Shown here piece by piece: positions 13,401 to 25,400 of a stretch of DNA of 64,000 nt (the first letter of the stretch is position 1; each line of letters opens with the position of its first letter). The stretch is from Centropus unirufus. Taxonomy: Eukaryota; Chordata; Aves; Cuculiformes; Centropidae. The notes under the pieces are model-generated. The model saw only the letters and a program-made list of their open reading frames with translations, searched no databases and was not told where the DNA came from. A program made the translations under genes and the position numbers. The stretch lies in NCBI GenBank assembly GCA_013397695.1, contig VYZI01000113.1, positions 712,791-776,790 of the forward strand, written 5' to 3'.

Positions 13401-15788
13401 AAATATCTCTCCTGTGTTTTCCTGCTTGGAAATATCCTACAAATCATAAAGAAGTATATACTCTTATGAATCATGCTTTTCAAAGTTATATTGTACACAA
13501 AGAGTACAAAAGTATTGAGCACAAAGTTGCTCATTTTCTCAGACTCAGGTTCTCATATTCTCGTTCTCACTAGATTCTTCTTTTAGGTCAGTCATGGTGC
13601 AAGGTGATATTAAAACAAGAGAAAGGATATTAAAACCTTGCCCCAGAGAAATTAAGTCAATGCAGCAGCAAGACAGACGTTAAATGGGCTATCAAGGAGC
13701 CAATAAGAAACTAAATACTTATCAGTCAGCCAGATAAGTCACACATACGCTCATTTTACTAGTTGTAATTTAGTATTCTTGAATTTTTCATGAGACTCAT
13801 GTTTCTTTCCAAGCACTTGTCAAAATATTTTTTTCACCTTTTCAATTTTGTGCTCCTGGAAGTAATGTATCCTAATTTTAGAGAAAAATCTCTACTATTT
13901 TAGACATCTACAGGCAGCAAAATGCCTTTTATATTTTTAACAGGTGGACTGCTGAACCCCCAAAGCAATTTCAGCTCCTGCAATATGTCCAGGAGTACAA
14001 CTCTCCTCCAGTAGACTCTGTATTTCTCAGAATTTTGACCAGCAAGCAGCTATGTGCCTCCGTTCCTAATTCCCTGGAGCACGATATTATTTCCAATGGG
14101 GCATCTATTTCTTATTGACAATCCCACCATTAATTTTAATTGCTGTACATATGCAAAGTCTTATTTCTCACATTTCACTGTGCCATCATCCCTTCTACTT
14201 CTTCGTTTGCAGATCCATTTCACTGCACTTTTTAATTTTTCTCTCTCATTCACTAGTCCTTCATAACTCCACAGCCTGTTTACATGGCCCTTTTCACAGA
14301 AAAACTACTTTGTGACTTCATTGCTCACAAAACACATACATCAATATGCAAAAAGACAAAACTTGCTTGATGCTCACATCTGGATGTGCTTTCACTCTTC
14401 TTCCTCATTTGCTTTGGTCTTAGAAAGACTCTTACATTGGTTTTATTTCATCATTCTGGTTCGGTCAAAGTGGAGAATTATGTTGTTTTCATAGAGGTAT
14501 TAAAGGCCGTGCAGTTGTCTGTGGTGCAACAAATGTTGTCCTGTTGGTGTGAGACCCTTAGACCTGAGGCAAGATGTTTCCCAGGCATTTACCCCAAGCT
14601 GTGTAATCCTTCTTCACAAAAGCATCCTCTTGCTCTCTTCATATTCGTGTAACAAAACAGTGCAAAGCAGTCAAAGCCTGACCCAAGAATCAGTAATACC
14701 TGGGCAAGCACTCCCCCAGCCAAGGGAATTAGACTAGTGTCTTCATCATGAATTCACAATTTTAATTATGCATGCAGTTAAGTTTATATTCTTCCATATC
14801 TTCATTCTTCCATACGTACAGTCATGATCATCGGTGAAGTGAATTATTTTGTTAAACAGTACACCGCTGAAATCCATATATATAAACAATGCTTGTAGAT
14901 TTGGTAGTACCGGTTGCCTGTAGCTTGAAGTTTCTGAAATATCACTGACATTTCTCTGTCCTACTGACTACAGTAACAGAGGAATCTATTTAGGATTTAC
15001 TCTTGGTGTAGTCCTTAAAATTTTTCTTTCTTTGCATAAATAATGGCTTGCTATGAAACTTCAGCATAAATCTTAAAGACTTAAAGTTGAGAAATCATGG
15101 AAATAATTATTCTAGTAGAGCACATTATTGAATAGTTATGCCTACAATTGGCTGATAGTGTGCATAAGAGTTGGTGAAATTGAGACTATATTGATGGCAT
15201 TTTAATTAAGACAAAAGAGAAGAATGCAGAGTCTAGTATCTTTGCATTAATGGATTTTCTGGTGCACCTAAATGGAAGAGTAATTAACTGTTAAATTAAA
15301 TTTACTGAGTTTGAAGCTGTTTGGTAGCCAAGAAGAAAAATTTGGATTCTCTTCACCATATAGAAGTACATTTCCAAGGTCCCCAAGTTACCCATATCAG
15401 CAAACAGGACAGTGGGGTACAAAAGCCGTCCATTGTCTTTTTTCCACCTGCACTTTTTCAGGAAACAGCTGTGTCAGTTTGACCACAAATTTGCCATCTT
15501 TCAATCTTCAAAATGATACTACATATAACAAAAACAGATTAACTGACTTTCGCCGTATAATAAAGCCCCAGTCAAAAAATTATCCAAAGAAGAGTCTCTG
15601 TAAAGACTTTTCATTGCTGGGCATTTTAAAAGGGACTCCTGGTCACATGGTTTAACAGACTTGTCACTTGAATTTTCAAAATATTGTATTAAAATATCTT
15701 ATACCCTCACATGTATTCTTAATTCAATAACCATTCTTTCCAGTGCAGTGGGCTTAAGCAGTTAACCAACCTAAGCATTGATCTTCCC
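7420..15788. other. Unique AT-rich DNA without a recognisable gene
   Basis: Apart from the overlapping minus-strand frames at 8473-8882, nothing here resembles a gene, RNA or transposon. Frames are short and unrelated to known proteins. A few short AT palindromes (for example near 10400-10418) look like chance products of base composition. Confidence 0.55.
8473..8882 (-). other. Two overlapping unidentified minus-strand frames
   Basis: Frames of 74 codons (8658-8882) and 98 codons (8473-8769) overlap on the minus strand, offset by one frame. The stretch is somewhat less AT-rich than its surroundings. The second frame is rich in Cys, His and Trp in its middle part. If joined by a frameshift the stretch would read about 135 codons, as a decayed coding fragment or retrocopy might. 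I do not recognise either peptide, and no poly-A tail or flanking duplication marks a processed copy. Chance frames are the more likely explanation. Confidence 0.12.
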
Positions 15789-16298
15789 TTACCTTGGGCT
15801 CCCAGCTACATGAGCAGTTCCATTGTGTTGTAGCTGTTCCCTGACTGAGAGGGTATCATTATGATTGTAAGGAGGATAGCTGGCTAGTGTGCCTATATTC
15901 TTTACAGCCTTCTGTTCAAGAGATAAACTTTTCCAAGCAATCCTAAGGTGACATGAAATTATAGTTATGTTTCTAGTCAAAGAATTCAGAATAAGAGTAA
16001 TGTTTGATTTCTCTGAATATCTGCCATTTACTGTCATTATAGCCATCTTCCTATTGCCACCACTTCCTGGTATTACCATTATTACTCCCATTACAACTTT
16101 GGCACTATTTTGTAGGTAATATTCTAATGTATCGATGCCACACCCACATACACAGGAAATTATGAACCCTGTAAGCCCCAGTGCCATATGAAAAGGCAAA
16201 TGTAACTGCAATGCCAAGCAAGGAATTAATTTGAGATGTTTCTCGTGCTGGACTGTGTCTCCAAATGAGTTACACACATTCCCAGCCCCTAATATCAA
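15789..16298 (-). other. Unidentified 169-codon ORF
   Basis: This is the longest non-repeat frame in the window. It runs from an ATG at 16298 to a TAA at 15789-15791, with an in-frame TAG four codons upstream of the ATG. The peptide has a hydrophobic stretch around residues 30-60, several potential N-glycosylation sites (NIT, NIT, NDT, NGT) and a Gly/Ile/Val-rich segment around residues 65-90. It matches no family I recognise. The stop codon lies inside a consensus splice donor (CCAAG followed by GTAAGG), so the segment could be part of a spliced transcript. A frame of this length can arise by chance in 64 kb read in six frames, and I consider that the default. Confidence 0.15.
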
Positions 16299-19200
16299 CC
16301 ATGAGGCAGGACTATTCTGTGCTATAATAATCAGTGATACAGCTACCTGCCAACACCATCAAATTCCAAAGGTATCAGAAAATATTCATTAAAGAAAGTT
16401 CTGTTGTAAGTGATATTTTAGCTCCATGATATATTAAAGCAGTAACATGCCATAAAAAATTCTGCTAAATGTTGCCCTTTTCTCTACTGTTGTCTGCTAT
16501 TTGACTAACTTTTACAACACTGTTTACAATTTCTATTAGTTTATCAAATGTATGTGGTACACAAATTTCAACCTGTAGATTTCTTATAAATGGCTGACTC
16601 TAAGAGCCTTGGTTTAAATAGGTTTTATTCTCATGAATATTCAATCACCTGATTTTTTGCATCACCTTGTTTTATTGCACTGCCTGGGTGACATAATCAT
16701 TTGAAACCATTCTGCTTTCTTTCATATCCACATTTAGATATGTTCTGCAAAATGCATTTTCTTAAAAAATCTCCTAAATCCATGTCTGGGTGGAGGGGCA
16801 ACACAATCATTAAAAAGCCCATATACACAGTTAAGCCCAGATTGTATTGGGAAGGCAATGAAATTGCTCCCACGCTGCACACTGTGAAGTGATCTGAAAA
16901 TGGAAACTGTTGTGCTGCTCAGTTAATGGAACAGGTTACAGTACAATTCAAGACCTTCTTCTCTCATTGAGAAATGACTGCATACTGACTTTGAAAAAAA
17001 TGATTTTTCTCCTGAAATGCACGCATAAAAAGTGATTTACTTTGCCTTTACAAACAAGTAGTGGATCCCACTTACATTTTCCAAAATTTGAGATAATCAC
17101 AGTGAAAAACACTGCGGAACAGCTGGTCCAGAGCCCAGACTGTTTTTTCCCAGTGAGTCACTTTATATTTGTCTATATTAAAATTTGCCTGCCATTTCAT
17201 TCTTACCTGGGTCCTGTAAAGTCCTCCTATAAGTCTACGCTGCCTGTCCCTGCCCCTCTTACTACCTTGAGCACAGTATCATCTGAACACTTTGTCACTC
17301 TTAGTCTCTAACAAAGACACCCATTTATCTTTCAGCTAACAGAAGTACTTAGCTTCTTCACTGATTATTGGACTTGTCTTTAGCGATTTCAGGTGAAATA
17401 AATATCCAACAACTTTAATTAGATTTAATTAGAGTTTTCAAAGTCACTGTTGTTCTGTGCTGTTGTGTCAACCCAAAAGGATACAATTGTACACTCTACT
17501 TTCTTTTTGTTGATATGCTAATATGATTCTGTATTTCTGTTCTAACTTAGGATCATTACCTCTATTTTTTAATTTTGTCTCTCAAAAAGATATTGTCTTT
17601 TGACAGCCTTTTCAAGGATATCTATATAACCACATTCTAGAGAAAGACCTTACTGCTCTGAAAATGGGCAGTCATTTCAAAACAGGAAAAAACACAGGCT
17701 AGTTACATATTTCTTGTAACGTACATGTGAACTTGGTCCTGCTGTTTCCTAACAAAGAGGTCTCTGGAATGCAAAGCTAAGTTCCAGGAAAGAAAAGACT
17801 TAAGAAATATTAAATCGCATTTATGTACCCTGACCTTTCTCAAAGCTAGCTATACATTTCAGACAGACTTTGGCAGTGTAATTCCTCCTCTCTGTAGTCT
17901 ATAAAATTTTCCCTGTTCCTAAACCTTGAGCAGCTTTGTCAACATCTTTGCTTTCCTCCAGTGACTCCCCAGTCTTCAAAATATTGCATTGAAGCTCTCC
18001 AGGGAGTCTTACCCACCCAAATCCAAGTCACCTATGCTCTGTGGCAAGAATCCATGCTGACATAGATCGCTATGTAGAGACATCTGACTCTACCAACACA
18101 GGTTAGCAGAAGCACGCTAATTTCTTTAACTGTGCTCCCAAAATTTTGATGTATTCAGGATTCACTGATTTCGGCAGCAGTGCAACTCTCTGCAACATCA
18201 AACAATTTATGCAGAGTATCAAGAGAGGTTACGAAGCTAAAATGTGTCTACCAGAAGCAAGAAAATGTCTTTTTCTCGTGATTTAAAAGTGAATGATGGA
18301 AAACAAGTATATTTTCCCCATATAGAAAAAAAACATCTTATTGTAGGAAAAAGAGTTAAAGCTCCTGTTTCTTTCCTTGTGACTCTTCTAGAAATATTCC
18401 AGGAATACATCCCAGGCACGTTTGGGAAGTGCACTGGCTATGTATTTATGCAATCTCTCCATGAAGGGTTTAATATTCTATCACGTTTAGCATTGCATAT
18501 TAATAGCAACTGGCATGATGTTCCCACTCTATTGGTTTAAACACTACTGAAAAGAAAGAGCTCTTCTTATTCATTGGTAAATGTGTCCTTTAATGATAAT
18601 GCTTTCCATCTCCCAGTTTTGTATAATGTCTTGTGATTTTGTGGTAACTATGGCAACTATTCATTTTTGTTCTGAATAAAAGTGTGTTGTAAATCCATGC
18701 TACTTGCTGGCATATAAATTAAGGCTGCCTGCTGGAATTATTATAGTATGCCAGAGTTCAGTTCTCCCACTTAGCTTTGAACTTACATGTTCAATGTTGA
18801 TTAAGAAAATACCCATCTTTGCTGAAGGAAAAAGATTTGTCCTGAGCAGGTAGAAAAGGTCATTCAGTTCAGCATACAAAACCCTGATGCCCACCAACCA
18901 AGAACTGAGTCAGTCAGACTGAGCAAAGGAAATATTGGAATTACATTTTTAAAAGGAATGGCATCAATACCAGACAAGAGGTAAGAAAAAGGAAATCAAA
19001 AGAAAGATGAGACGTGAAAGTGTAACTGAAATGTACCTGCCTCCTAGGGAGAGACGCCTAACTCCCATGTGCAAGAGCATGTTTTGGCAACACTGGTGTC
19101 GGCTGCAGTGTGCAGAATCACTGATGGAACAGCCTACAGCTCCTCATTGCTGATTGCCCTGCTGCCGTTCTTCAGGTCTGTGTCACCTTATTCCTTAAAA

Positions 19201-19490
19201 AATACTTGCTAGAACCTAATTCTTTCTCAAATAAAGTCCCCAATTTTTTATTACTACATTTTCAGGACCACCTAATTCAATGGATTAAAGCGTCTCACCA
19301 CAGTATTTTTGCCTTCTTAACTCACTCCAATGTGATTATCCACTTTTGTTTCCTTAGGAAAGCAGGATATTTTCATTCAAGTCAGTTAATGCTGAAAGTT
19401 ACAATTATACTCTTGTCCGTATTGTGGCAGCTGCCTGCATTTCTATTGTACCTGTTACTTGGATCCTTTTCTGGTCTCTCATCAGTATAA
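16299..19490. other. Unique AT-rich DNA without a recognisable gene
   Basis: No repeat family, RNA gene or coding exon was recognised. The 98-codon plus-strand frame at 18244-18540 has an unremarkable composition and no family resemblance, and looks like chance. Confidence 0.55.
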
Positions 19491-19606
19491 CACAGAATCA
19501 TAGAATAATTCAGGTTGGAAGGGATTTCAGCAGGTTCTTTAGTTCAACTCGTCATTCAGAGTTCAGAGTGAAAATTTATTTCAGACCAAGTTGCTCAATC
19601 CAATTT
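19491..19606 (-). mobile_element. CR1 LINE, short 3' fragment
   Basis: On the plus strand it begins CACAGAATCATAGAAT and continues with CAGGTTGGAAGGGATTTCAGCAGG. This is the reverse complement of the avian CR1 3' end (ATTCTATG octamer plus conserved block). A degraded match to the next part of the CR1 3' end (a 'GGTTGCTCAGGGCC'-type region) continues to about 19606. It is a 5'-truncated copy of about 115 bp, as most CR1 insertions are, and carries no coding capacity. Confidence 0.85.
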
Positions 19607-22396
19607 CAGCAGAGTGCTTCCACTGGTGTCTGGGAATAGAGGAAAGAAGAATCAGCCTGCAGCAAAAGTAATAATTTAGTATTTTGATGAAGGGTAGTGG
19701 AAACAAAGGTTAACCTAAAAATCAGATTTCTTTTTAATCCAATAGTAGTTTATCTTGGAATACAATCTCCAGAATTACTTTCAGAATTCCCTATCCAACC
19801 TTAGTACCAAGTTTCATGGCATTAATTCTCCAGATAAGGTTCCAGATATGCATAAATTTTATGTTAATTTAAACCTGGACTATTTATGTTGTTTTATCAT
19901 AGCAAGCCATTATTATACTATTATCTTTCCAAGCATTAATTAATAATAAATGCTTCATTCATTATAAAGTTAAGCTAGGCATATTTTTTCACATTCTCCC
20001 GGCTCTAGGGTCCCAATTCTATTAAAAATGTTTAGCATTAGTGCACCTCTATTTCCTGATACTTAAGTCTCTTAGCTACAGAATTGATTCAGCAGCATAT
20101 TTTAGTATTATTACTTTTCAGATTAAGCCAAAATAAGTATATGTGTTTGCACTCTTCCATCTACAATAGTACTTTAGATTAGCTCTTTATTTTGGAAAAA
20201 ACAAGAACTGACATTTTAAGAAAATTATTTCAACACAGTTAGACAATTAGATCTAAAAATACTAGCAGCAGTTTTGACTCTGCTGCATTACCATGATTGC
20301 AGATTGAAACTCCGGAAGACCGAGATCATCATTTTCTAAATTATATAAATATGCCATTTTTCAGTGGAGAGGCACTAATAATAGGCCAAAGAAGGTAACA
20401 GGTAAAAAATACATAAGTGAGTTTTAGGAAGACTAGAGCTGGATTAAAGCCAGTTTTGATAGATTTGCCAATCTATGCATCAGGCTTTCAGGGAGGCCTG
20501 GGACACAAATGGGTTTTCTTATGAGTTAGAGATCACTGCTGCAGTGATTCTGTCTTAAATCTGACAAACCTTAATGGAAATCATATCAAATCAAAAGTAA
20601 CATCCCTTGCTCCAGTTCATAGGAGAATGCCAAAGCAAGGAGAGTTTTGCCCACTGCACACTGAAGTAAAGTAAGAGCTAAAAACACTCCCCTACTTCCC
20701 TTCAAGTAGGGCACAGCAACTGATAAAATGTAGTTTCCAGTCAAGGGATATCATCATGAGGAAAAATTAAGGGCAGGAGGGAGATTATGGAGAAATTTTG
20801 TAAAAGCATAGGGATTATGCACAACGAGGGACTCTTGTGTCCTGTTCCTAAAGGTCAAAATGCTCCATCTCGACACCACTCTCAAAAAACTCTCTCCCCA
20901 TGGGAAAAGCTTCCCCACGCAATATCCCTGTGTATGTCTACAAATCTAACCTCAACCCCTTCTCTTTTTTTTTTCCTTAGAAGGGGCTAGCCAGGGAACA
21001 GGCCCAGTGACAGGTGAAGACAGATAAATTGTCAAGTCCTGTATCCTATTATTGGCAGCAAACTGAGAGAAGTGCTCAAATCTACTACATTTCTCTATGG
21101 AATCAATGAAATATTTCACATCAAAAGTGAAACGGCAGAACTCCCTCTCCATCTTGTATTTTTCCATATTCAAACTGCTTACTGGAATATATTCTGATGC
21201 ATAATTTATGCCTAGTAAGTACAGGATTATTTTAGGCTTTTATGTTAGTGCTCTGAGTGTTTTTCCTATCAGCTCAACATACCACACAGTCTCTGCTAAA
21301 TCATATCAGTTGTGTTCTTAGTCCAACAAAGTAAATAAAGAGAAACAGGAGCCTAGTGTGGCAGTTATCTGTATCATTAGGCAAGACACAGCAACATTAT
21401 CAGCAGTGTGGCTTTTAAATTTGCAGAATTAAGATCTATGAGAAGTCATCCTAGCTGCCGTAAAGGAAAACATGATCGAAATCCCAAAAACAAGCACAGA
21501 GAGGCAAAGTGAATGAAGGGAAACTAGTTAATAGTTGGTGCTGAGAGGAATGCCTAGAAGACAGGATTCAACAGACCTTTAAAATCTTTCTAGGATTCAA
21601 AGACGAAGGCTGCAAGCACACATTGATTTCATTTGACACACCATTAATTTAGTTTTCTCATTTTATCCACTTAGGACATTGGATTTACATACTTTACTCA
21701 ATACATTTCCTTCTGAATCTCAGTTTCTCTGCTGAATATGACTCGATGTGACATCAAATAAAGTGAGCACCCATGGACCTTCAGGATTACAATCTCAATT
21801 TACACTAAGATTCTTGTTAATGTTAGCAAAGATAAGATGAAACAGGCTTCAGCACATTTCAACAGATGCCAGCAGGCCTTACAATTCAGAGAGTGGGGTT
21901 GAAGCTAAAACATGATTTAACCAGAACAGAAATTCTAAACTGCAAAATCTGATATTGACTCATGTCTCAACAAAAATGCTCCAAGATGTTCTGCATCAAT
22001 ATGTGATTGGATCAGTCACTTAATTATTCCAAACACAGTAAAGATCTGTAGGTCAGGAATTAGAATGTTTGCTTTATATTTTCTTGAGAGGTGAAACTTC
22101 TTAACTGAATCTTACACTTAATCATTTCCAAATCCCAGGCTATGCCTGCTGATCCCTGTTTCGATTTAAAATAAAATTCATTTTCTGGTTTACTGCATGA
22201 CTTTTATTTCAGATTTGACTATAGAGATTTATGAACAGGATATTGCTTTTCTTGCTGAACACTTGAACAATCTTGGTCCCTGTTGTGATTTCCACATTGC
22301 TGCAAGTGGGAAGAAACACTCACTACAGCAAAATTAGGTAACAACCCTACTTCAGAAGCCAAAACAAATTTTTGAAGGCTGAAGTGTTCAGTTGCA

Positions 22397-22415
22397 GGGT
22401 GGGGAGGGGGAGGAG
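22397..22415 (+). other. G-rich tract
   Basis: It has runs of three, four, five and two G separated by single bases (GGGTGGGGAGGGGGAGG). This falls just short of the usual four-runs-of-three G-quadruplex rule, but could form an imperfect or two-layer structure on the plus strand. No role is assigned. Confidence 0.5.
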
Positions 22416-25400
22416 TAGAAACCCAAGGGCATCTAGCCCACACAGTATTCTGAAAAGTCAATGCAGTTTTCAATTCATTACTTCTTAATTAAGAAACAGA
22501 GATAATCTGGGTACAAAATAAATCATCATTGGTATGGAAGTGGGGGGACATGGAGGTTATTGATTAAACCCAGTTTCCCCTGTAGCCACTAACACTGAAA
22601 TTTTCCTTTAACTCAAACGAAAGAAATATCACCTGCTCCACACCACACTGAACAATTTACCACAAAGGACATTATTTATGGCAAATGGACCGTAGGGTTC
22701 TGAAGAGGGGGCTGAACATTGCACAACACCTCTTGCAGTATGGCCTCCCTACTGTCACACCTCCTGAGGTGATACCTTAAGCAGCACTGACTACTTGCAC
22801 ACACACAAACTGTTAAATGCATTGGCTTGCGATGCCCTGCCCAGTGCAAGTTACAAATATGGCAGAGCTGGGTTTCTGTACTTACCCGAGTACCCAAGTA
22901 GAGGTTTCAAGGTTTCCAGTACAAAATGATCTGGAACAAAGGCAAAATTCAAAGCAATCAAATTCCGAATGTCACTGCTGACAACCCCCACTTTGGTTGC
23001 TTGTTTATTCCTGAGGCTTTTGTTTAAAACCTAGGAATGCCCAAGTTTCAATACAGCCCATTTCATTTACTGTCCAACTCAGAGTTTTGATAGTGTGGGA
23101 TGAACACCAGTTCACCCCATAGGCCAGGATTCCCATAGGAACAAATCACGACTTCATTCTTGCGTACATGGTTGAGTATCCATCCACAGGAAAACCTTCA
23201 GAAAAAAAACAGGAGCTACGTACGATATATATCCTTTTAATACACATCAGACTGTAGAAGGTATGCAGACATTTACGGTAAAACAAATGCAAATTACTTT
23301 GAGGCCTAATCACTTAAATATTGGATTTGGTGCCTATATCCTGAGGGCAGCAGGACCACAATTGTTTTTTTGTTTGGATTTGTGTTTTGATATTCAGTAT
23401 CTGAAATAACAAAAAGAGTCAAGTGACTCCGTTTTCTGTAAAACAGCACTCTAGGAACCTATCCAACCATTCAGACATTTCAGCACTATTAGAGGTTTTA
23501 CCCCTATGTTATTACATGCATTGATTATACTTCTAGCCTTAGACCCAGATATCTAGAAAAGAGACAGAAGGAACAATTCAACTGAGGACTGAAAATTATT
23601 ACTTACAAATCCATTTGAGGGAGAAGAGTCAAATAGATGAGACAAGTCTGTGGGATCCAGATCTAAGTTTAGCTGGAAAACTTGAAATATTCAGAATATA
23701 AAGAAGCTCAAAAAAGTGAAATCAATATTCAAAGTAAAATCACAAATGAAATTTATGGTAAATAAGTAACCAAACTACACCTTCACAGATGAATCACCTG
23801 AAGGCTATGTGTCTCAGAAACAGGCATACATTATTTTTCAGATATTGTACTTTACATGAAAATAAAATGGAATATTAATCACTAATTCACTGATGAACAT
23901 AACGTGCTCACATTTTAATGAGCCAGCTGAAAATTTTACCTCCTTTACAGTTCTGCTTTGAAAACCACTTCCCAAATAATTAAGTTCTAGCAATTTACTT
24001 TATTCTGCTAGTATCTTCCTGACTTCCTGACTATCTAGCATTGCTTATTTAATCAATTTCCAGAGCATTTCACTTCAAAATGAGATGAACTGAGCTGCGA
24101 CTTATGTACACCTAGGAGTCCTGAACTACTTGGCACTTCTTTTATCACAAAGCACAATCACTATACTGAAGACATCTCTAGTATTATTTCACCTAGTTCC
24201 CAGCATAGCAAATTCTCTTTTATTTTTTTTCACAAAAGTAACATAATAGAAAGTATTATTTATTCAGTGTTTTACATCTTCAAATATTCTACAAGCATTA
24301 ATCTTCACAAATTCCTCCACAGTTAGAAAGTACATTGTTCCAGCACTTAATTTAAAATTGAAGAAAATAGCTTTATCAACCTTAGATACATGTATAACTC
24401 CACAACTTTTAAGGTATTTCCTTAACTTTGTATGTGAGGAAATAAAATCACATTAGCCTCTCTTTATTGCAAAGCACTAAGACATGAGGTCTAGAATTCA
24501 ACACATTTCAGATTAGGAACCAAGTCAACCTGGGCTTCCTGTTTAAAACTGAGATAAAATGGCTAGTCCAGGAGACAGTTTACATCTTCAGTTAGCTGAG
24601 CTGTAGTCTGGAATAGTTAATCACCTTCTGCTGATTTTAGCAGCAATTTATGGTAACTAGGGCACTCTAGGTTAAGTGTTTAAGATAGTAGTGGATGAAT
24701 CAAAGCCTACAGTGGCATATCAGAATATACTTGGCAGAAGAAGAAAAGATCTAGCATAGCCCACTCTACCTCCAAAGATGAGCTTTACAAAAGCACCACA
24801 AGTAGTGGTCATTTATACCTCTTTTGAAAACCTCTCCCAGCGTGACTGAATTATTCACTAAAGCACGCAGATCAGAAGAGTGCTATAGTCAATACTGGAC
24901 TGCTGAGCAATCTTACCCTCACAGCTTGCCTATCCCTCAGATGCCAAAAAAACATTAATCCAGGGCACTCAACTTTAAGAAAGTCCTTTCACATACAACC
25001 CTGTTTTGCAAAGGCTTCTGACTTCTTCAGAATATTTTTCAGCCTGAAATGGGAATAATAAATATTTAACCCATCCATAACTGAATGTCATGTGGGGAAT
25101 GAATGGGGCAGATAAAAATATCTTGGTATTTCTCCCTCTTACTATGACTTCAACCCATTAAAAAAGTCCTAAGATAGGTTAAAACAATGCAGAGGGTAGG
25201 TCCAGTAAAGACTGATACAAAAATGGCATACATAATCAAAAAGATAACGGCATCAATCTTTTTGAGGCATGAGATGTTAATGAAAATCTCAGGGAACAGA
25301 CTAGCTGGAGAGTATCAAATACTGTTCTCAATTACATAGATATAAATCTTAGGTAAGTGGTACTGATATCAAACATACATGCTTTAATTGAGAACAAATT

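Noticed and set aside
22881..22897. Minus-strand GTAAGT donor-like site near 22885
   Set aside because: It is an isolated donor without a convincing acceptor or exon beside it.
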